The notes: generated from the letters alone by a model not told the origin. DNA of 64,000 nucleotides from Proteiniclasticum ruminis DSM 24773 (GCF_000701905.1 NZ_JNKC01000001.1:310001-374000), one strand, 5' to 3'. Shown: positions 1-9,268, counted from the first letter of the stretch. Numbers and translations: made by a program.

Positions 1-1060
1 ATCCTGAGTCTGGATCTTTGTAATAGCTGTTTACGAAGGATTCTGTGTCAAAAGCATAAGTAAGAGCCTGTCTTACTGCTACTTCTGCAGTTGGTCCAGC
101 TTCTGTATTAAAGTTAACATAACCGTAACCGGATCTTGGATATTCGTTGATGGAGAATCCACCATCTCTAGCTTCCTTGATCTTAGCTGGTTCGATAACA
201 CCGTTCAGAAGGTCAACTTCACCGTTCATCAGCTGAACGATATCTGTGGACTGGTCTACGAACTGAAGAAGGATTTCCTTAATCATGTAGCCTTCGCCCT
301 TGAAGTTGTCATTTCTAACGAGGTAGATAAACTGAGCTTCTGTGAAGTTGTCCAGCTTGTATGGTCCTGAACCAACAGGAGCTGCGGACTTTTCTTCAAC
401 TGGAGCTGTATTCTTGTATGTTACGCCTTCACCATAGTAGTGTTCTGGCATGATAGCAAATGTTGTGTTCGCAAAGTTTGTTCTCTTGCCTTCAGCAAAA
501 GTAAATGTTACTTTGTAGTCTCCATCTGCAACAACACCTGGGAACTCTTCGGTTTCGCCAGCTGCATAAGCTTCATAACCTTCAAGGTCCTTAACTACTG
601 AACCGTATCTTCCAGTGTAGGAAGGGTCGGAGAGCAGCTTGTACGTCCAAACTACGTCATTAGCTGTAAGTGGTTCTCCATCAGAGAATACAACGTCTTC
701 TCTCAGATTGAATGTAATAACCTTACCATCTGGAGAGATATCCCAATCTTTAGCAACAACAGGAATGTATTCATCCCCTTCAAAGTTAAGTGTAGCAAGT
801 CCTTCAAACACGAGATCTACTACATATCCGTCATAGGATGAGGAGTAGTATGCTGGATTGAAGTTACCTGATGCTTCAGTGATACCAACCTTCAATGTAC
901 CGGATGGTTCACCTGATGGTTCTTCTGGTACAACTGGAGTTTCGGTGCCTGGAGTTCCCCCTGGTGTCTCAGGAGTCTCTTCTTTAGGACTGCAAGCAGT
1001 AAATACAACTGACATAACCAGTGTAAGTGCTAACAGTAAGCCTATTCTCTTTTTTGTCAT
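1..1060 (-). CDS. ABC transporter solute-binding lipoprotein, peptide-binding family 5 (partial, C-terminus off window)
   Basis: Extracytoplasmic substrate-binding lipoprotein of the oligopeptide/dipeptide/nickel-binding family (SBP family 5); 353 residues are visible and the frame stays open to the left edge. It starts with a lysine/arginine-led hydrophobic signal peptide ending in FTAC (Cys23, predicted lipid anchor), followed by a Pro/Glu/Thr/Gly-rich linker (about residues 24-55) and then the mature fold. Family-typical stretches are LKVGITEASGNFNP, FNLREDVVFSDGEPLTANDV and GSGPYKL. The start ATG at 1058-1060 has an AAGGAGG site just upstream. The frame is absent from simple start-to-stop lists because its stop lies outside the window. 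Expected partners are permease and ATPase genes to the left. The substrate cannot be told from sequence; a peptide is most likely. Confidence 0.9.
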   Translation of the reverse strand, partial: MTKKRIGLLLALTLVMSVVFTACSPKEETPETPGGTPGTETPVVPEEPSGEPSGTLKVGITEASGNFNPAYYSSSYDGYVVDLVFEGLATLNFEGDEYIPVVAKDWDISPDGKVITFNLREDVVFSDGEPLTANDVVWTYKLLSDPSYTGRYGSVVKDLEGYEAYAAGETEEFPGVVADGDYKVTFTFAEGKRTNFANTTFAIMPEHYYGEGVTYKNTAPVEEKSAAPVGSGPYKLDNFTEAQFIYLVRNDNFKGEGYMIKEILLQFVDQSTDIVQLMNGEVDLLNGVIEPAKIKEARDGGFSINEYPRSGYGYVNFNTEAGPTAEVAVRQALTYAFDTESFVNSYYKDPDSG

Positions 1061-1763
1061 TCTTTCTTCCTCCTTGAATAATCTTTTATTTTAAGCTGAT
1101 GTCTCCAACAGCTAAAAACCGAACAATATGTAATTGAGAATGTGTTGCTTAAGATATTACTCATTTTATTATAAAACGTACAATTTATCAACTAATTTTT
1201 AATAAAAGTTCATAATCTCTGATTTTTGACTCAAAAATAGAACGTTTTCTTAATCAATTTATCAGTAAACAAGTACAATGGAACATTTTTACTGAAAATA
1301 AGCCAATAAATAGTGCACTTTTTTAACAAATCATAATTCAACTTATTAGGCATAATTATTTACTTTTCAAATAACGAGAGCTGATCTGGTCAGATTTTGT
1401 CGTTACCAGCGTTTTCAATAATGTAATAAACAGAAACAAAAATCATCAATCAATAAAGCTTAGTCCTATTTTACCACAACATATGGAAAACAGAAACTTT
1501 TTGTTTATACTATATTCATAATCTGACAGATTTCACGGATTCTGTATTGGTCGTTTATTGCTATTTTCATCAGTAATACCGCTTCTATACATAGAAATTG
1601 ATAACACTTGCATCTCATTACTGGTAATCTTGATAATTAATGAGTTTTTAATTTTTTTTTTGAACTTATTATAGGATAATAGTTACCATATTATAAATAA
1701 TATGCAGAAAAAGTCATAAGTATTCAAATACAGATTTAAGTTTTTGTATTTTAGGAGGTTACT
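1061..1763. other. AT-rich intergenic region, no gene recognised
   Basis: About 700 bases between two divergent genes. I see no credible reading frame with a ribosome binding site. It must contain the promoters of both flanking genes, but no hexamer pair with a 16-18 base spacer stands out. The one notable structure is an 18-base perfect palindrome at 1687-1704 (CATATTAT-aa-ATAATATG), about 60 bases before the DUF1294 gene. Confidence 0.6.
1687..1704. promoter_or_regulatory. 18-bp perfect palindrome, possible operator
   Basis: CATATTAT, two bases, ATAATATG: a perfect dyad with 8-base arms, 60 bases upstream of the DUF1294 start. It could be an operator or cruciform. In such AT-rich DNA a chance palindrome is also plausible, so confidence is low. 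Confidence 0.25.
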
Positions 1764-2033
1764 ATGCTCTATTTAAATGTTTACATGCTGTTAATAAATG
1801 TCATTGGTTTCGTTTTTATGTTATATGACAAGCAATCAGCAAGAAAATCAATACGAAGAATTCCAGAAAAAACCTTGTTTACTTTCGCATTTCTCGGAGG
1901 AAGTGCTGGCGTCTTTCTTGGAATGCTGTTTTTCAGACATAAAACCAAACATATAACTTTTACTTTGCTCATTCCTTCGCTGACAGCAGTCCATATAATC
2001 GTATATTTCTTTATAAGAAATACCCTTTTCTAG
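1764..2033 (+). CDS. DUF1294 family small membrane protein
   Basis: An 89-residue protein with three hydrophobic segments (about residues 3-21, 38-56 and 68-86). The central region carries the DUF1294 signature: YDKQSA, RIPEKTL, then a GGSAGVFLGMLFFRHKTKH block. Members are small inner-membrane proteins of unknown function, sometimes fused to cold-shock domains in other bacteria. The ribosome binding site TAGGAGGT at 1752-1759 gives good spacing to the ATG. It stands alone: divergent from the lipoprotein gene and convergent with ppdK after a 560-base gap. Length fits the family. Function unknown. Confidence 0.88.
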   Translation: MLYLNVYMLLINVIGFVFMLYDKQSARKSIRRIPEKTLFTFAFLGGSAGVFLGMLFFRHKTKHITFTLLIPSLTAVHIIVYFFIRNTLF

Positions 2034-2512
2034 TAGATAACACAGTCAGCCAAATCGGTTGAGTGTCTGTAAACGTTTCCTGTTCTTTTCTCATTATCGC
2101 TTTGTAAATGTTTACTTATACTAATTCTATTCATTATTGTAATCATCTCTTTATTCTATTGCTGAGCTTGGCGCAAGTTCACTAGAAACCAAGATGTTGA
2201 TATAGTGGTTCTAATTATAACGCCTCACCTTAACATAAGCATAAACTCATAAAAATATCACACTTCATGTACCTCAAGTACATCTTCCATCACAATATTA
2301 ATCTTACTATTCAATGTGAACCTTTCTTTTGCTGCACACTTCCTTATCATCATAAGCGCCTTATGAAGGATTTAATCTAGAGTTCTGTTGGCCTGTTCCT
2401 GTCATGATTTTTTTCACCTGGGTTCGGATTGAAGTTTTTCCTGAGATAACACATTCCCACAAATTGTATGGACTATATGGAGATTTAGAAGTTTCACTTA
2501 GTCCAAACTAAA
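2034..2512. other. Intergenic region, no gene recognised
   Basis: About 480 bases between the DUF1294 gene and the ppdK terminator. I read all frames and found only short, stop-riddled stretches without recognisable motifs. It may be decayed coding sequence or a 3' region, but nothing can be assigned. Confidence 0.5.
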
Positions 2513-2562
2513 AGAAAAGAGGATAATACAGCTGTCGTCACAGCCATATCATCCTCTTTTTT
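2513..2562 (-). terminator. Intrinsic terminator downstream of ppdK
   Basis: Inverted repeat AAAGAGGAT...ATCCTCTTT with T-runs on both sides (TTTTCTTTT on the minus strand, TTTTTT on the plus strand), 35 bases after the ppdK stop. The loop region also holds a GCTGT/ACAGC inner pairing. It can act in both directions. Confidence 0.8.
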
Positions 2563-2595
2563 AAATTGAATCAGTGAATCGTATCACTAAATGAA

Positions 2596-5226
2596 TTACT
2601 TTCTTGGGTTCTTAACCTGAGCCTGCGCTGCAGCCAATCTAGCTACAGGTACTCTGAATGGTGAACAGGAAACATAATCCAGTCCGTTTTCATGGAAGAA
2701 GTGTACAGAGGATGGATCTCCACCGTGCTCTCCGCAAACACCAAGCTTAAGGTTTTCCTTAACGCCTCTACCCTTTTCAACTGCGATCTTCACAAACTGT
2801 CCAACACCAGTCTGGTCAAGCTTTGCAAATGGATCAAAGTCATAGATCTTCTTATCATAGTAGTGCTTCAGGAATGTTCCAGCATCATCTCTAGAGAATC
2901 CGAAGGACATCTGTGTAAGGTCATTGGTTCCGAAGGAGAAGAAATCAGCTTCTTTTGCGATTTCATCAGCTGTTACACAAGCTCTTGGAATCTCAATCAT
3001 GGTACCAACCAGATACTTCAGTTCAACGCCCTTTTCAGCGATGATGGCATCAGCTGTTTTCTTAACGATGTTCTTTACATACTTCAGCTCGTTTACTTCA
3101 CCTACCAGCGGAATCATGATTTCTGGAACAGTATTCCATCCCATTTCCTCATTTACTTCGATGGCAGCTTCAATAACTGCTCTTGTCTGCATTTCTGCAA
3201 TCTCTGGGTAAGAAATTGAAAGTCTGCAGCCTCTATGACCCATCATTGGGTTGAACTCGTGCAGTTCAGAGATAACATTGTTTAGATCTTCTACGGACAT
3301 TTTCAGTTCGCTTGCAAGATCTGCAATTTCCTTTTCCTTGGTTGGAAGGAACTCATGAAGTGGTGGATCCAGGAATCTTACAGTTACTGGATGTCCCTGC
3401 ATAGCCTTGTAAATCCCCTTGAAGTCACCCTTCTGCATTGGGAGAAGCTTCTCAAGAGCGACTCTTCTTGCTTCTTCTGTTCTAGCTACGATCATTTGTC
3501 TCATGATGAAGACTCTGTCTTCTGCAAAGAACATATGCTCGGTTCTTGTCAGACCAATACCTTCTGCCCCAAACTTGATGGCTTGTTCAGCATCATGTGG
3601 TGTATCCGCATTTGTTCTAACCTTGAGTGATCTGATTTCATCAGCCCAGGACATGAAAGTACCAAAGTGTCCAGATATTTCTGGTTCAACTGTAGCAATG
3701 TTTCCTTCATATACGTCACCAGCGCTTCCATCAAGGGAGATATAATCATCAGAAGAGTATACCTTTCCATTGACAGTCATGGTCTTATTCTTTTCGTCAA
3801 CTTTGATTGAACCTGCTCCAGCTACGCAGCATGCCCCCATACCTCTAGCAACTACAGCAGCATGAGAAGTCATTCCACCTCTAACAGTCAGAATACCTTC
3901 TGCAGCGATCATTCCTTCGATATCTTCTGGTGAAGTCTCCTGTCTAACAAGAATAACTTTTTCACCAGCTTCGTGTCTTTCTTTAGCTTCAAGAGCGGAG
4001 AATGCAATCTTTCCTGTAGCAGCTCCTGGAGATGCTGGAAGTCCTGTTGCAATAATCTCATGCTTCTTCATTTCTTCTGTGTCGAATGCTGGATGAAGCA
4101 GTGTGTCCAGCTGCTTTGGATCCATCATAAGAATCGCCTGTTCTTTTGTAACAAGTCCTTCTTCGACCATATCAACGGCAATCTTTAAAGCTGCCTGAGC
4201 AGTTCTCTTACCATTTCTTGTCTGTAGGAAGTACAGTTTTCCTTCTTCAATGGTAAACTCCATATCCTGCATATCGTGATAATGGTTTTCCAGCTTGTTT
4301 ACGATGTCAACAAACTGATTGTATGTTTCAGGCATCTGCTTTTCAAGTTCTTCAATTGGCTGTGGTGTTCTGATACCAGCAACAACGTCTTCACCCTGTG
4401 CATTCATCAGATACTCAGCAAAAATCTTTCTTTCTCCTGTAGCAGGGTTTCTGGAGAATGCTACACCAGATCCTGATGTCTCACCCTTGTTTCCAAACAC
4501 CATTTCCTGTACGTTAACAGCGGTTCCCCAGCTGGAAGGAATATCATTCATTCTTCTGTAAATATTTGCTCTTGGGTTGTCCCAGCTTCTGAATACAGCA
4601 GTAATGGACTCAATCAGCTGTGCTCTTGGATCCTGTGGGAAGTCTTCTCCCTTTCTTTCCTTGTAGTAGTTCTTAAACTTCACTACAAGTTCTTTCAGAT
4701 CATCAGCAGATAGTTCGGTGTCAAGTTCTACGGCCTTTTCTTCCTTCATTTCATGAAGAATTTCTTCAAAGTCCTTCTTGTCAACATCCATAACTACGTC
4801 TGCAAACATCATGATGAATCTTCTGTAAGAGTCATAAGCAAATCTTTCATTGCCAGTTTCCTTAGCAACAACTTCAACTGTCTCATCATTCAGACCAAGG
4901 TTCAGGATAGTGTCCATCATACCAGGCATGGAAGCTCTTGCACCTGAACGTACAGAAACAAGCAGTGGATTAACTGTTCCACCAAATGATTTTCCTGTAA
5001 CTTCTTCAAGCTTGTTCATGGTTGCATGAATCTCTTCGATGATTTCAGGTGTAATAACCTTTTCATCATCATAGTATTTGTTGCAAGCCTCAGTAGTAAC
5101 TGTGAATCCCATTGGTATTGGAATTCCGATGTTAGTCATTTCTGCCAGGTTGGCACCCTTACCTCCAAGGAGGTTTTTCATTGTAGCATCACCTTCACTA
5201 AAAAGGTATACATACTTCTTTGACAT
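2596..5226 (-). CDS. ppdK: Pyruvate, phosphate dikinase
   Basis: Interconverts pyruvate, ATP and phosphate with phosphoenolpyruvate, AMP and pyrophosphate; cytosolic. At 876 residues it is the usual family length. Order: N-terminal ATP-grasp nucleotide-binding domain (to about 340), central swivelling phosphohistidine domain with GGMTSHAAVVARGMG, whose catalytic His is residue 455 by codon counting, and a C-terminal PEP/pyruvate TIM barrel with FGTNDLTQMSFGFSRDD and the catalytic Cys at residue 831 in GVCGEHGGDP. Both catalytic positions match the well-studied Clostridium symbiosum numbering. It is monocistronic, with its own extended -10 promoter and terminator. In anaerobes it can run glycolytically with pyrophosphate or gluconeogenically; the sequence does not decide which. 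Confidence 0.98.
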   Translation of the reverse strand: MSKKYVYLFSEGDATMKNLLGGKGANLAEMTNIGIPIPMGFTVTTEACNKYYDDEKVITPEIIEEIHATMNKLEEVTGKSFGGTVNPLLVSVRSGARASMPGMMDTILNLGLNDETVEVVAKETGNERFAYDSYRRFIMMFADVVMDVDKKDFEEILHEMKEEKAVELDTELSADDLKELVVKFKNYYKERKGEDFPQDPRAQLIESITAVFRSWDNPRANIYRRMNDIPSSWGTAVNVQEMVFGNKGETSGSGVAFSRNPATGERKIFAEYLMNAQGEDVVAGIRTPQPIEELEKQMPETYNQFVDIVNKLENHYHDMQDMEFTIEEGKLYFLQTRNGKRTAQAALKIAVDMVEEGLVTKEQAILMMDPKQLDTLLHPAFDTEEMKKHEIIATGLPASPGAATGKIAFSALEAKERHEAGEKVILVRQETSPEDIEGMIAAEGILTVRGGMTSHAAVVARGMGACCVAGAGSIKVDEKNKTMTVNGKVYSSDDYISLDGSAGDVYEGNIATVEPEISGHFGTFMSWADEIRSLKVRTNADTPHDAEQAIKFGAEGIGLTRTEHMFFAEDRVFIMRQMIVARTEEARRVALEKLLPMQKGDFKGIYKAMQGHPVTVRFLDPPLHEFLPTKEKEIADLASELKMSVEDLNNVISELHEFNPMMGHRGCRLSISYPEIAEMQTRAVIEAAIEVNEEMGWNTVPEIMIPLVGEVNELKYVKNIVKKTADAIIAEKGVELKYLVGTMIEIPRACVTADEIAKEADFFSFGTNDLTQMSFGFSRDDAGTFLKHYYDKKIYDFDPFAKLDQTGVGQFVKIAVEKGRGVKENLKLGVCGEHGGDPSSVHFFHENGLDYVSCSPFRVPVARLAAAQAQVKNPRK

Positions 5227-5303
5227 AGATTTCCCTCACTTTCAATCTTTTATGTGTAACCACATATATTTGAATCCGGTAGAACCGAGAGTTCACGAAA
5301 TTA

Positions 5304-5364
5304 TGAAGCAAAACGCTTCAAAATCCTCATATATTATAGCATAAGTCCTAAGTGAATTGTACAA
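5304..5364 (-). promoter_or_regulatory. ppdK promoter (extended -10) with downstream dyad
   Basis: On the minus strand TGCTATAAT (5333-5341) is an extended -10 box; a TTGTAC -35-like hexamer lies at 5359-5364 but at 20 bases, so the extended -10 probably carries recognition. A dyad TGAAGC-gtttt-GCTTCA (5304-5320) sits at about +6 to +22 of the predicted transcript and could be an operator or 5' hairpin. Inference from sequence only. Confidence 0.55.
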
Positions 5365-5464
5365 CATTTCTAATGGTTTTTAGTTTATTCATTAATTACT
5401 GGCGGTACAACCCATGGATACGATTACAGTCTGTGCTATAATATCCAATAAATCGACAAATTAT

Positions 5465-5494
5465 AAGACCTCTCCATCATAACAGAGAAGTCTT
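5465..5494 (-). terminator. Hairpin downstream of the DUF4342 gene, weak terminator
   Basis: AAGACTTCTC...GAGAGGTCTT, ten pairs including one G-T, with a 10-base loop, 25 bases after the DUF4342 stop. The following ATAATTTGTC is only a weak U tract, so termination may be partial. Confidence 0.5.
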
Positions 5495-5519
5495 AAGTAA
5501 AGATGAAGTTTATGCAAAT

Positions 5520-6068
5520 TTAGTATAGATCTGAAGAGAAATATCCACCGAAATCATCTTCATGTTTATCCTCTTTTTTGAAATGGATTTTGTTGGTAAA
5601 GTCATCCATCTTTCTGGAAACCGAAACTTTTGACAGACTAAAAGCATTGGCCATTCCAAAAAATTTTGCTCTCAACGGTTTTGTCAGTTCTATTTCTCTA
5701 CGGTCTGATTTCACTTTCACATCAATGCCAAGCAAGAATAACGCACCCACAGCACCTAATAAAATCTTTGGTTTCCGGGCCAGCAGTAAGGTCCCTATAA
5801 CCGCCACAGGCAGAGGTGCTTCAAGCGATTGTCCTTTATAGGAAAAATCTACCATCTCTGATGTCGTCTTTCGAATACTCTCCACCGTCTTATCTTTATA
5901 ATCGCGTATCTCATCAAATCTTTCATCTTTCAAGTTCTCGAGATAGATTACAGCTTCAAGTACATCATTTCCACTTTGTTCCAACGCATTTTTTGCTTCT
6001 TCATAAGTCACTTTCTTTCTTTTTCTGACCTCATCTACTTTCGCAAGCATTTCATTCTGCAGTTCCAT
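5520..6068 (-). CDS. DUF4342 domain protein with N-terminal UBA-like helices
   Basis: A 182-residue protein. Residues about 8-45 form a UBA-like three-helix segment (KVDEVRKRKKVTYEEAKNAL, then DVLEAVIYLE), similar to the N-termini of EF-Ts and NAC. A DUF4342 segment follows with one hydrophobic stretch at about residues 88-113 (PVAVIGTLLLARKPKILLGAVGALFLLGI), which may be membrane-associated, and an acidic C-terminus. Family function is not established. It has a GGAGG site upstream of its ATG, lies 20 bases after recO and is probably the last gene of the pgpH-ybeY-dgkA-cdd-era-recO unit. Confidence 0.8.
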   Translation of the reverse strand: MELQNEMLAKVDEVRKRKKVTYEEAKNALEQSGNDVLEAVIYLENLKDERFDEIRDYKDKTVESIRKTTSEMVDFSYKGQSLEAPLPVAVIGTLLLARKPKILLGAVGALFLLGIDVKVKSDRREIELTKPLRAKFFGMANAFSLSKVSVSRKMDDFTNKIHFKKEDKHEDDFGGYFSSDLY

Positions 6069-6088
6069 CTTTTACCTCCTTATGGACT

Positions 6089-6733
6089 TTACATATATTT
6101 TAGCATATCCAGACTCTTAGGTTTACGCTGATAACTGTCTTTAATGATAAAGGATGTGATTCTTTGGAGTTCAGCCTTTACTGCAGGCTCCATCTGATAG
6201 TCCGCACTCTTGGTATATTCATTCCTCAAAAAGAACTCCGCTGCTTGGAGCGCTTCATTTGAAACAGCAAAGGGAACAGATTGACGTCCAATGCGGTATC
6301 CCGTCAAGGTGATGAGTTTGATTTCATAAACCAGCGTAATTACCTCAACATCTATTGCCTCAGACTCCAAGAGGTACAGTGCCGTCACCAGATTTCTGTA
6401 AAGATAAGGCTGCACTTCCTCATCCAATGTCACAATGTCAATCATTTCCAAAAAATAGGATGCATAAGTCAGAAGTTCCAAAGATGAAGTTACTTCAGAA
6501 AAACCGTGTATCAGAGTACCCTCATTGAAATTATAGAGTGATTTCCCCTTAAATAACAAGAAATCCCCAAAAATCATTGGACGTGTCATGAACTGGTACC
6601 GGTATTTAGGAGATCGTGCACCTTTACACAAAACAGAAACTTTACCAAGCTCTTCTGTAAAAATCCATAGAATCTTATCCTTTTCTTTGTAATCCATGGT
6701 TTTGATTACAATACCTTTTGCTTTCACCTGCAT
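6089..6733 (-). CDS. recO: DNA repair protein RecO, short form without zinc-finger cysteines
   Basis: Mediator of the RecFOR pathway: loads RecA on SSB-coated DNA and promotes annealing. 214 residues, shorter than the roughly 240-250 common in Firmicutes. The N-terminal OB fold is clear (KAKGIVIKTMDYKEKDKIL, then GKVSVLCKGARSPKY), followed by the helical C-terminal domain. After LTLTGYRI, where many Firmicutes homologues have a Cys4 zinc loop, the sequence passes straight to the next helix with no cysteines. The ATG overlaps the era stop by one base (TAATG), so translation is probably coupled to era. Confidence 0.93.
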   Translation of the reverse strand: MQVKAKGIVIKTMDYKEKDKILWIFTEELGKVSVLCKGARSPKYRYQFMTRPMIFGDFLLFKGKSLYNFNEGTLIHGFSEVTSSLELLTYASYFLEMIDIVTLDEEVQPYLYRNLVTALYLLESEAIDVEVITLVYEIKLITLTGYRIGRQSVPFAVSNEALQAAEFFLRNEYTKSADYQMEPAVKAELQRITSFIIKDSYQRKPKSLDMLKYM

Positions 6734-7617
6734 TATTCTTTATACCCAAGCTCCTTCAGTAGCGTCTGATTGTCTCTCCATTCCTTACGTACTTTTACAA
6801 AAGTCTTCAGATCCACTTTACCTTCCAGGTATACTTCCATATCTTCCCGAGCCCATGTCCCGATCTTCTTCAGCGTCTGGCCACCTTTGCCGATAATGAT
6901 CCCCTTATGGGAGTCTTTCTCACAGATAATATCTGCTTCAATATACCAGTTCCCATTTTCTTTTTCCTTCATTGTTGTAATCTCAACAGCAATACCATGA
7001 GGTATCTCCTGTTGAAGAAGCTTCAATGCCTTTTCACGGATTGTTTCAGCCGCCATGAATCTCAAATGGACATCCGCCACCATATCTTCAGGATAATACA
7101 TAGGACCTTCAGGCAGATATTTCTTCACAAGGGCAAGAATGTCTTCAGTATTCTTACCTTTCAGCGCTGAAATTGGAATGATTTCATTGAATTCTGCTGC
7201 TTTACCATAGAGTTCTAGAGTTTTAGCCACTCTATCCTGCGTGAACTCATCAATCTTGTTCACCAGGAGAAACTTAGGTGTTTTAAGCCCTTTCAGTTCT
7301 TCCAGAATAAGCGCATCACCAGGATGAATTTCTCCTGATGCAGTTGTGATGAAAATCACCAGATCAACTTGACTCAAGCTCTCCTTAGCAACATGAACCA
7401 TATACTCACCCAGTTTATTCTTTGCTTTATGAATTCCCGGAGTGTCCACAAAGATAATTTGAGCATCGTCATCTGTATAAATTGCATTCATATTCTTTCT
7501 AGTAGTTTGGGGCTTGTTAGAAACAATGGATAACTTTGCTCCCATTAAATGGTTGATTAGTGTCGACTTTCCTACATTAGGCCTGCCTACAACTGTAATA
7601 AATCCTGATTTAAACAT
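6733..7617 (-). CDS. era: GTPase Era
   Basis: Essential Ras-like GTPase that binds the 3' end of 16S rRNA and acts in 30S assembly. 294 residues from the ATG at 7615-7617. G1 is [10 protein letters not shown]3 is DTPGIH, G4 is NKID, and the C-terminal KH domain carries [14 protein letters not shown] longer frame from 7647 exists, but [14 protein letters not shown] is the usual family start, and AAGGAAG sits eight bases upstream. This start overlaps the 3' end of cdd by eight bases, implying coupling. Very typical neighbours: cdd upstream and recO downstream. Confidence 0.97.
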   Translation of the reverse strand: MFKSGFITVVGRPNVGKSTLINHLMGAKLSIVSNKPQTTRKNMNAIYTDDDAQIIFVDTPGIHKAKNKLGEYMVHVAKESLSQVDLVIFITTASGEIHPGDALILEELKGLKTPKFLLVNKIDEFTQDRVAKTLELYGKAAEFNEIIPISALKGKNTEDILALVKKYLPEGPMYYPEDMVADVHLRFMAAETIREKALKLLQQEIPHGIAVEITTMKEKENGNWYIEADIICEKDSHKGIIIGKGGQTLKKIGTWAREDMEVYLEGKVDLKTFVKVRKEWRDNQTLLKELGYKE

Positions 7618-8029
7618 TTTTAACTTCCTTCTCTTTATCGAGGTCAATCTTAGTAAAAGCGCCTGGCAAAATATCTTCCATTGTTTTTACAATGTACTCT
7701 TCTTTGCTTTTTATTATAATGATCGGAATTTCTTTGCTTTCAGCAAACTCCACAATTACTTGTCTGCAGATTCCACATGGATATGTAAAATTCTGGATAT
7801 CCCCAACCACAGCAATGGCTTTAATTTTCTGATGCCCATGGGATACTGCATTGAATATCGCAGTACGCTCTGCACAGTTGGTAGCACCATAGGAAGCATT
7901 TTCAATGTTGCATCCACTGAATATGGAATCATCCTCCATAAGCACTGCAGATCCTACTTTAAAGCCTGAATATGGAACATAGGCATGTTCTCTGGCTTCG
8001 AGAGCTGCCTCAATCAATTTTTTGTACAT
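7610..8029 (-). CDS. cdd: Cytidine deaminase
   Basis: Deaminates cytidine and deoxycytidine to uridine and deoxyuridine in pyrimidine salvage; zinc-dependent homotetramer. 139 residues from the ATG at 8027-8029, chosen because GAGGG lies five bases before it; the first upstream ATG (8041) overlaps that site. Motifs: [19 protein letters not shown] with the HAE-type variant CAE (Cys ligand and catalytic Glu), and PCGICRQV with the remaining two zinc cysteines. It lies between dgkA and era, a placement common in Firmicutes. Confidence 0.96.
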   Translation of the reverse strand: MYKKLIEAALEAREHAYVPYSGFKVGSAVLMEDDSIFSGCNIENASYGATNCAERTAIFNAVSHGHQKIKAIAVVGDIQNFTYPCGICRQVIVEFAESKEIPIIIIKSKEEYIVKTMEDILPGAFTKIDLDKEKEVKNV

Positions 8030-8050
8030 ATTATCCCTCATTTCTAAAAT

Positions 8051-8752
8051 TTAGTAACCGAAAACTCTGAATAAAAGAATTGTAATGAGAAAGCCCAAAA
8101 GCCCTCCAACAAAAACTTCTTTAATTGAATGCACCTTCGAGTCTACTCTTGACTGCGCTACAATAAGTGCCATGATAAAACTGAGTGTAATGGCTATGGT
8201 GGAGTCAGACAGATAGCTGATGACTGTAGCCAAACTGAAGGCCACAGCAGCATGTCCAGATGGCATACCTCCTTTTAATGGCGTACCTTCTCCCACAACA
8301 GCTTTTGTGAGAATTACAGAAAGAGCCACAATAACAAGTATGACAATGACAAGATAAGGACTTGAATGTTTGACAAGCTGTACTCCCCGATAGGTAAATG
8401 TGGTGATTTCCTCCCAAAAGATAAAATAACCCACAGCCAATGCATTCACAGCTGTCAGAAGCACGGCTGCTGCTGCCGTGTTCTTGGCAATTTTTGCCAA
8501 TGGATGATAGTGATTCGTAGTGGCATCAATAGCACTTTCTATCGCAGTATTCAGAAGTTCTGTGGCCATCACCAAGGTCATGCTGACAAATAGAATCAGA
8601 AGCTCAACCTTTGTGATATTGGTGAAAAGTGAAAAGAGTATAACCACAATTGCAGCGACCATATGAATCTTCATATTCCGCTGAGTTCTTACAGCATAGA
8701 TGAACCCAGAAATCGCATAATTAAAACTGTCCAGTAGGCCCTTTAAATCCAT
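8051..8752 (-). CDS. dgkA: DgkA-type lipid kinase fused to PAP2 phosphatase-like domain
   Basis: 233-residue integral membrane fusion. Residues about 1-105 are a prokaryotic diacylglycerol/undecaprenol kinase (FNYAISGFIYAVRTQRNMKI; ELLNTAIESAID with catalytic and metal-binding acids; NTAAAAVLLTA). Residues about 150-233 are PAP2-like: MPSGHAAVAFS and SRVDSKVHSIKE. In the PAP2 part the usual KX6RP reads K-X6-TP and the last motif ends in Glu instead of Asp. In Gram-positives this kinase phosphorylates undecaprenol; the PAP2 domain would catalyse the opposite or a related dephosphorylation step. It sits at the canonical dgkA position between ybeY and cdd. Whether the phosphatase half is active is uncertain. 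Confidence 0.9.
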   Translation of the reverse strand: MDLKGLLDSFNYAISGFIYAVRTQRNMKIHMVAAIVVILFSLFTNITKVELLILFVSMTLVMATELLNTAIESAIDATTNHYHPLAKIAKNTAAAAVLLTAVNALAVGYFIFWEEITTFTYRGVQLVKHSSPYLVIVILVIVALSVILTKAVVGEGTPLKGGMPSGHAAVAFSLATVISYLSDSTIAITLSFIMALIVAQSRVDSKVHSIKEVFVGGLLGFLITILLFRVFGY

Positions 8753-8764
8753 TATAGCACCACC

Positions 8765-9268
8765 TTATTCACGGGTTATGTCTAGAGCCTGAAGAATCCG
8801 TTCTTCAGCTTCACGCATTCTTTGTTTATCTTTATCTGTCATATGATCATATCCCAGAAGATGCAGAATCGAATGTATCGTAAGATAGCATGCTTCCCTT
8901 TTGATAGAATGCCCAAACTCCAAAGCCTGTTCATTGGCTTTTTCCATGGAAAGCACCACATCGCCAAGAAGAAGAGCATCTCCGTCGTAAAATTCAGGAC
9001 CAAATTTATAGTTCAGATATATGTCACCAAAAACTTTTCCTTCCTCATAGGAAATCATCGGAAAAGAAAGAACATCCGTCTCTTTGTCCATGTTTCTATA
9101 CTCTCTATTCATTTCTTTTATCGTATCATTATCCACAAGAAGCATGCTGATCTCCGCTTCCTCTTCAACGCTCTGGTCTTTCAAAGTAAAAAGGATTGCT
9201 CCCTTTATGCTTTCCAGTAGAGATTCCGTAACCTCAATCTGATCTTGTTCATTTTCAATAATAATCAT
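8765..9268 (-). CDS. ybeY: Endoribonuclease YbeY (rRNA maturation factor)
   Basis: Zinc-dependent single-strand endoribonuclease needed for 16S rRNA 3'-end maturation and ribosome quality control. 167 residues. The metal motif H-X3-H-X5-H is present as HSILHLLGYDH near residues 133-143, preceded by the family segments DKETDVLSFP and LGDVVLSMEKANEQA. A GGAGA site precedes the ATG. The next gene upstream is pgpH (nine bases away) and dgkA follows after 12 bases, so it is an internal operon gene. Confidence 0.97.
   Translation of the reverse strand: MIIIENEQDQIEVTESLLESIKGAILFTLKDQSVEEEAEISMLLVDNDTIKEMNREYRNMDKETDVLSFPMISYEEGKVFGDIYLNYKFGPEFYDGDALLLGDVVLSMEKANEQALEFGHSIKREACYLTIHSILHLLGYDHMTDKDKQRMREAEERILQALDITRE

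Noticed and set aside
2692-3219. 175-codon plus-strand frame opposite ppdK
   Set aside because: Antisense shadow of a highly conserved gene; no ribosome binding site, no motif, odd composition.
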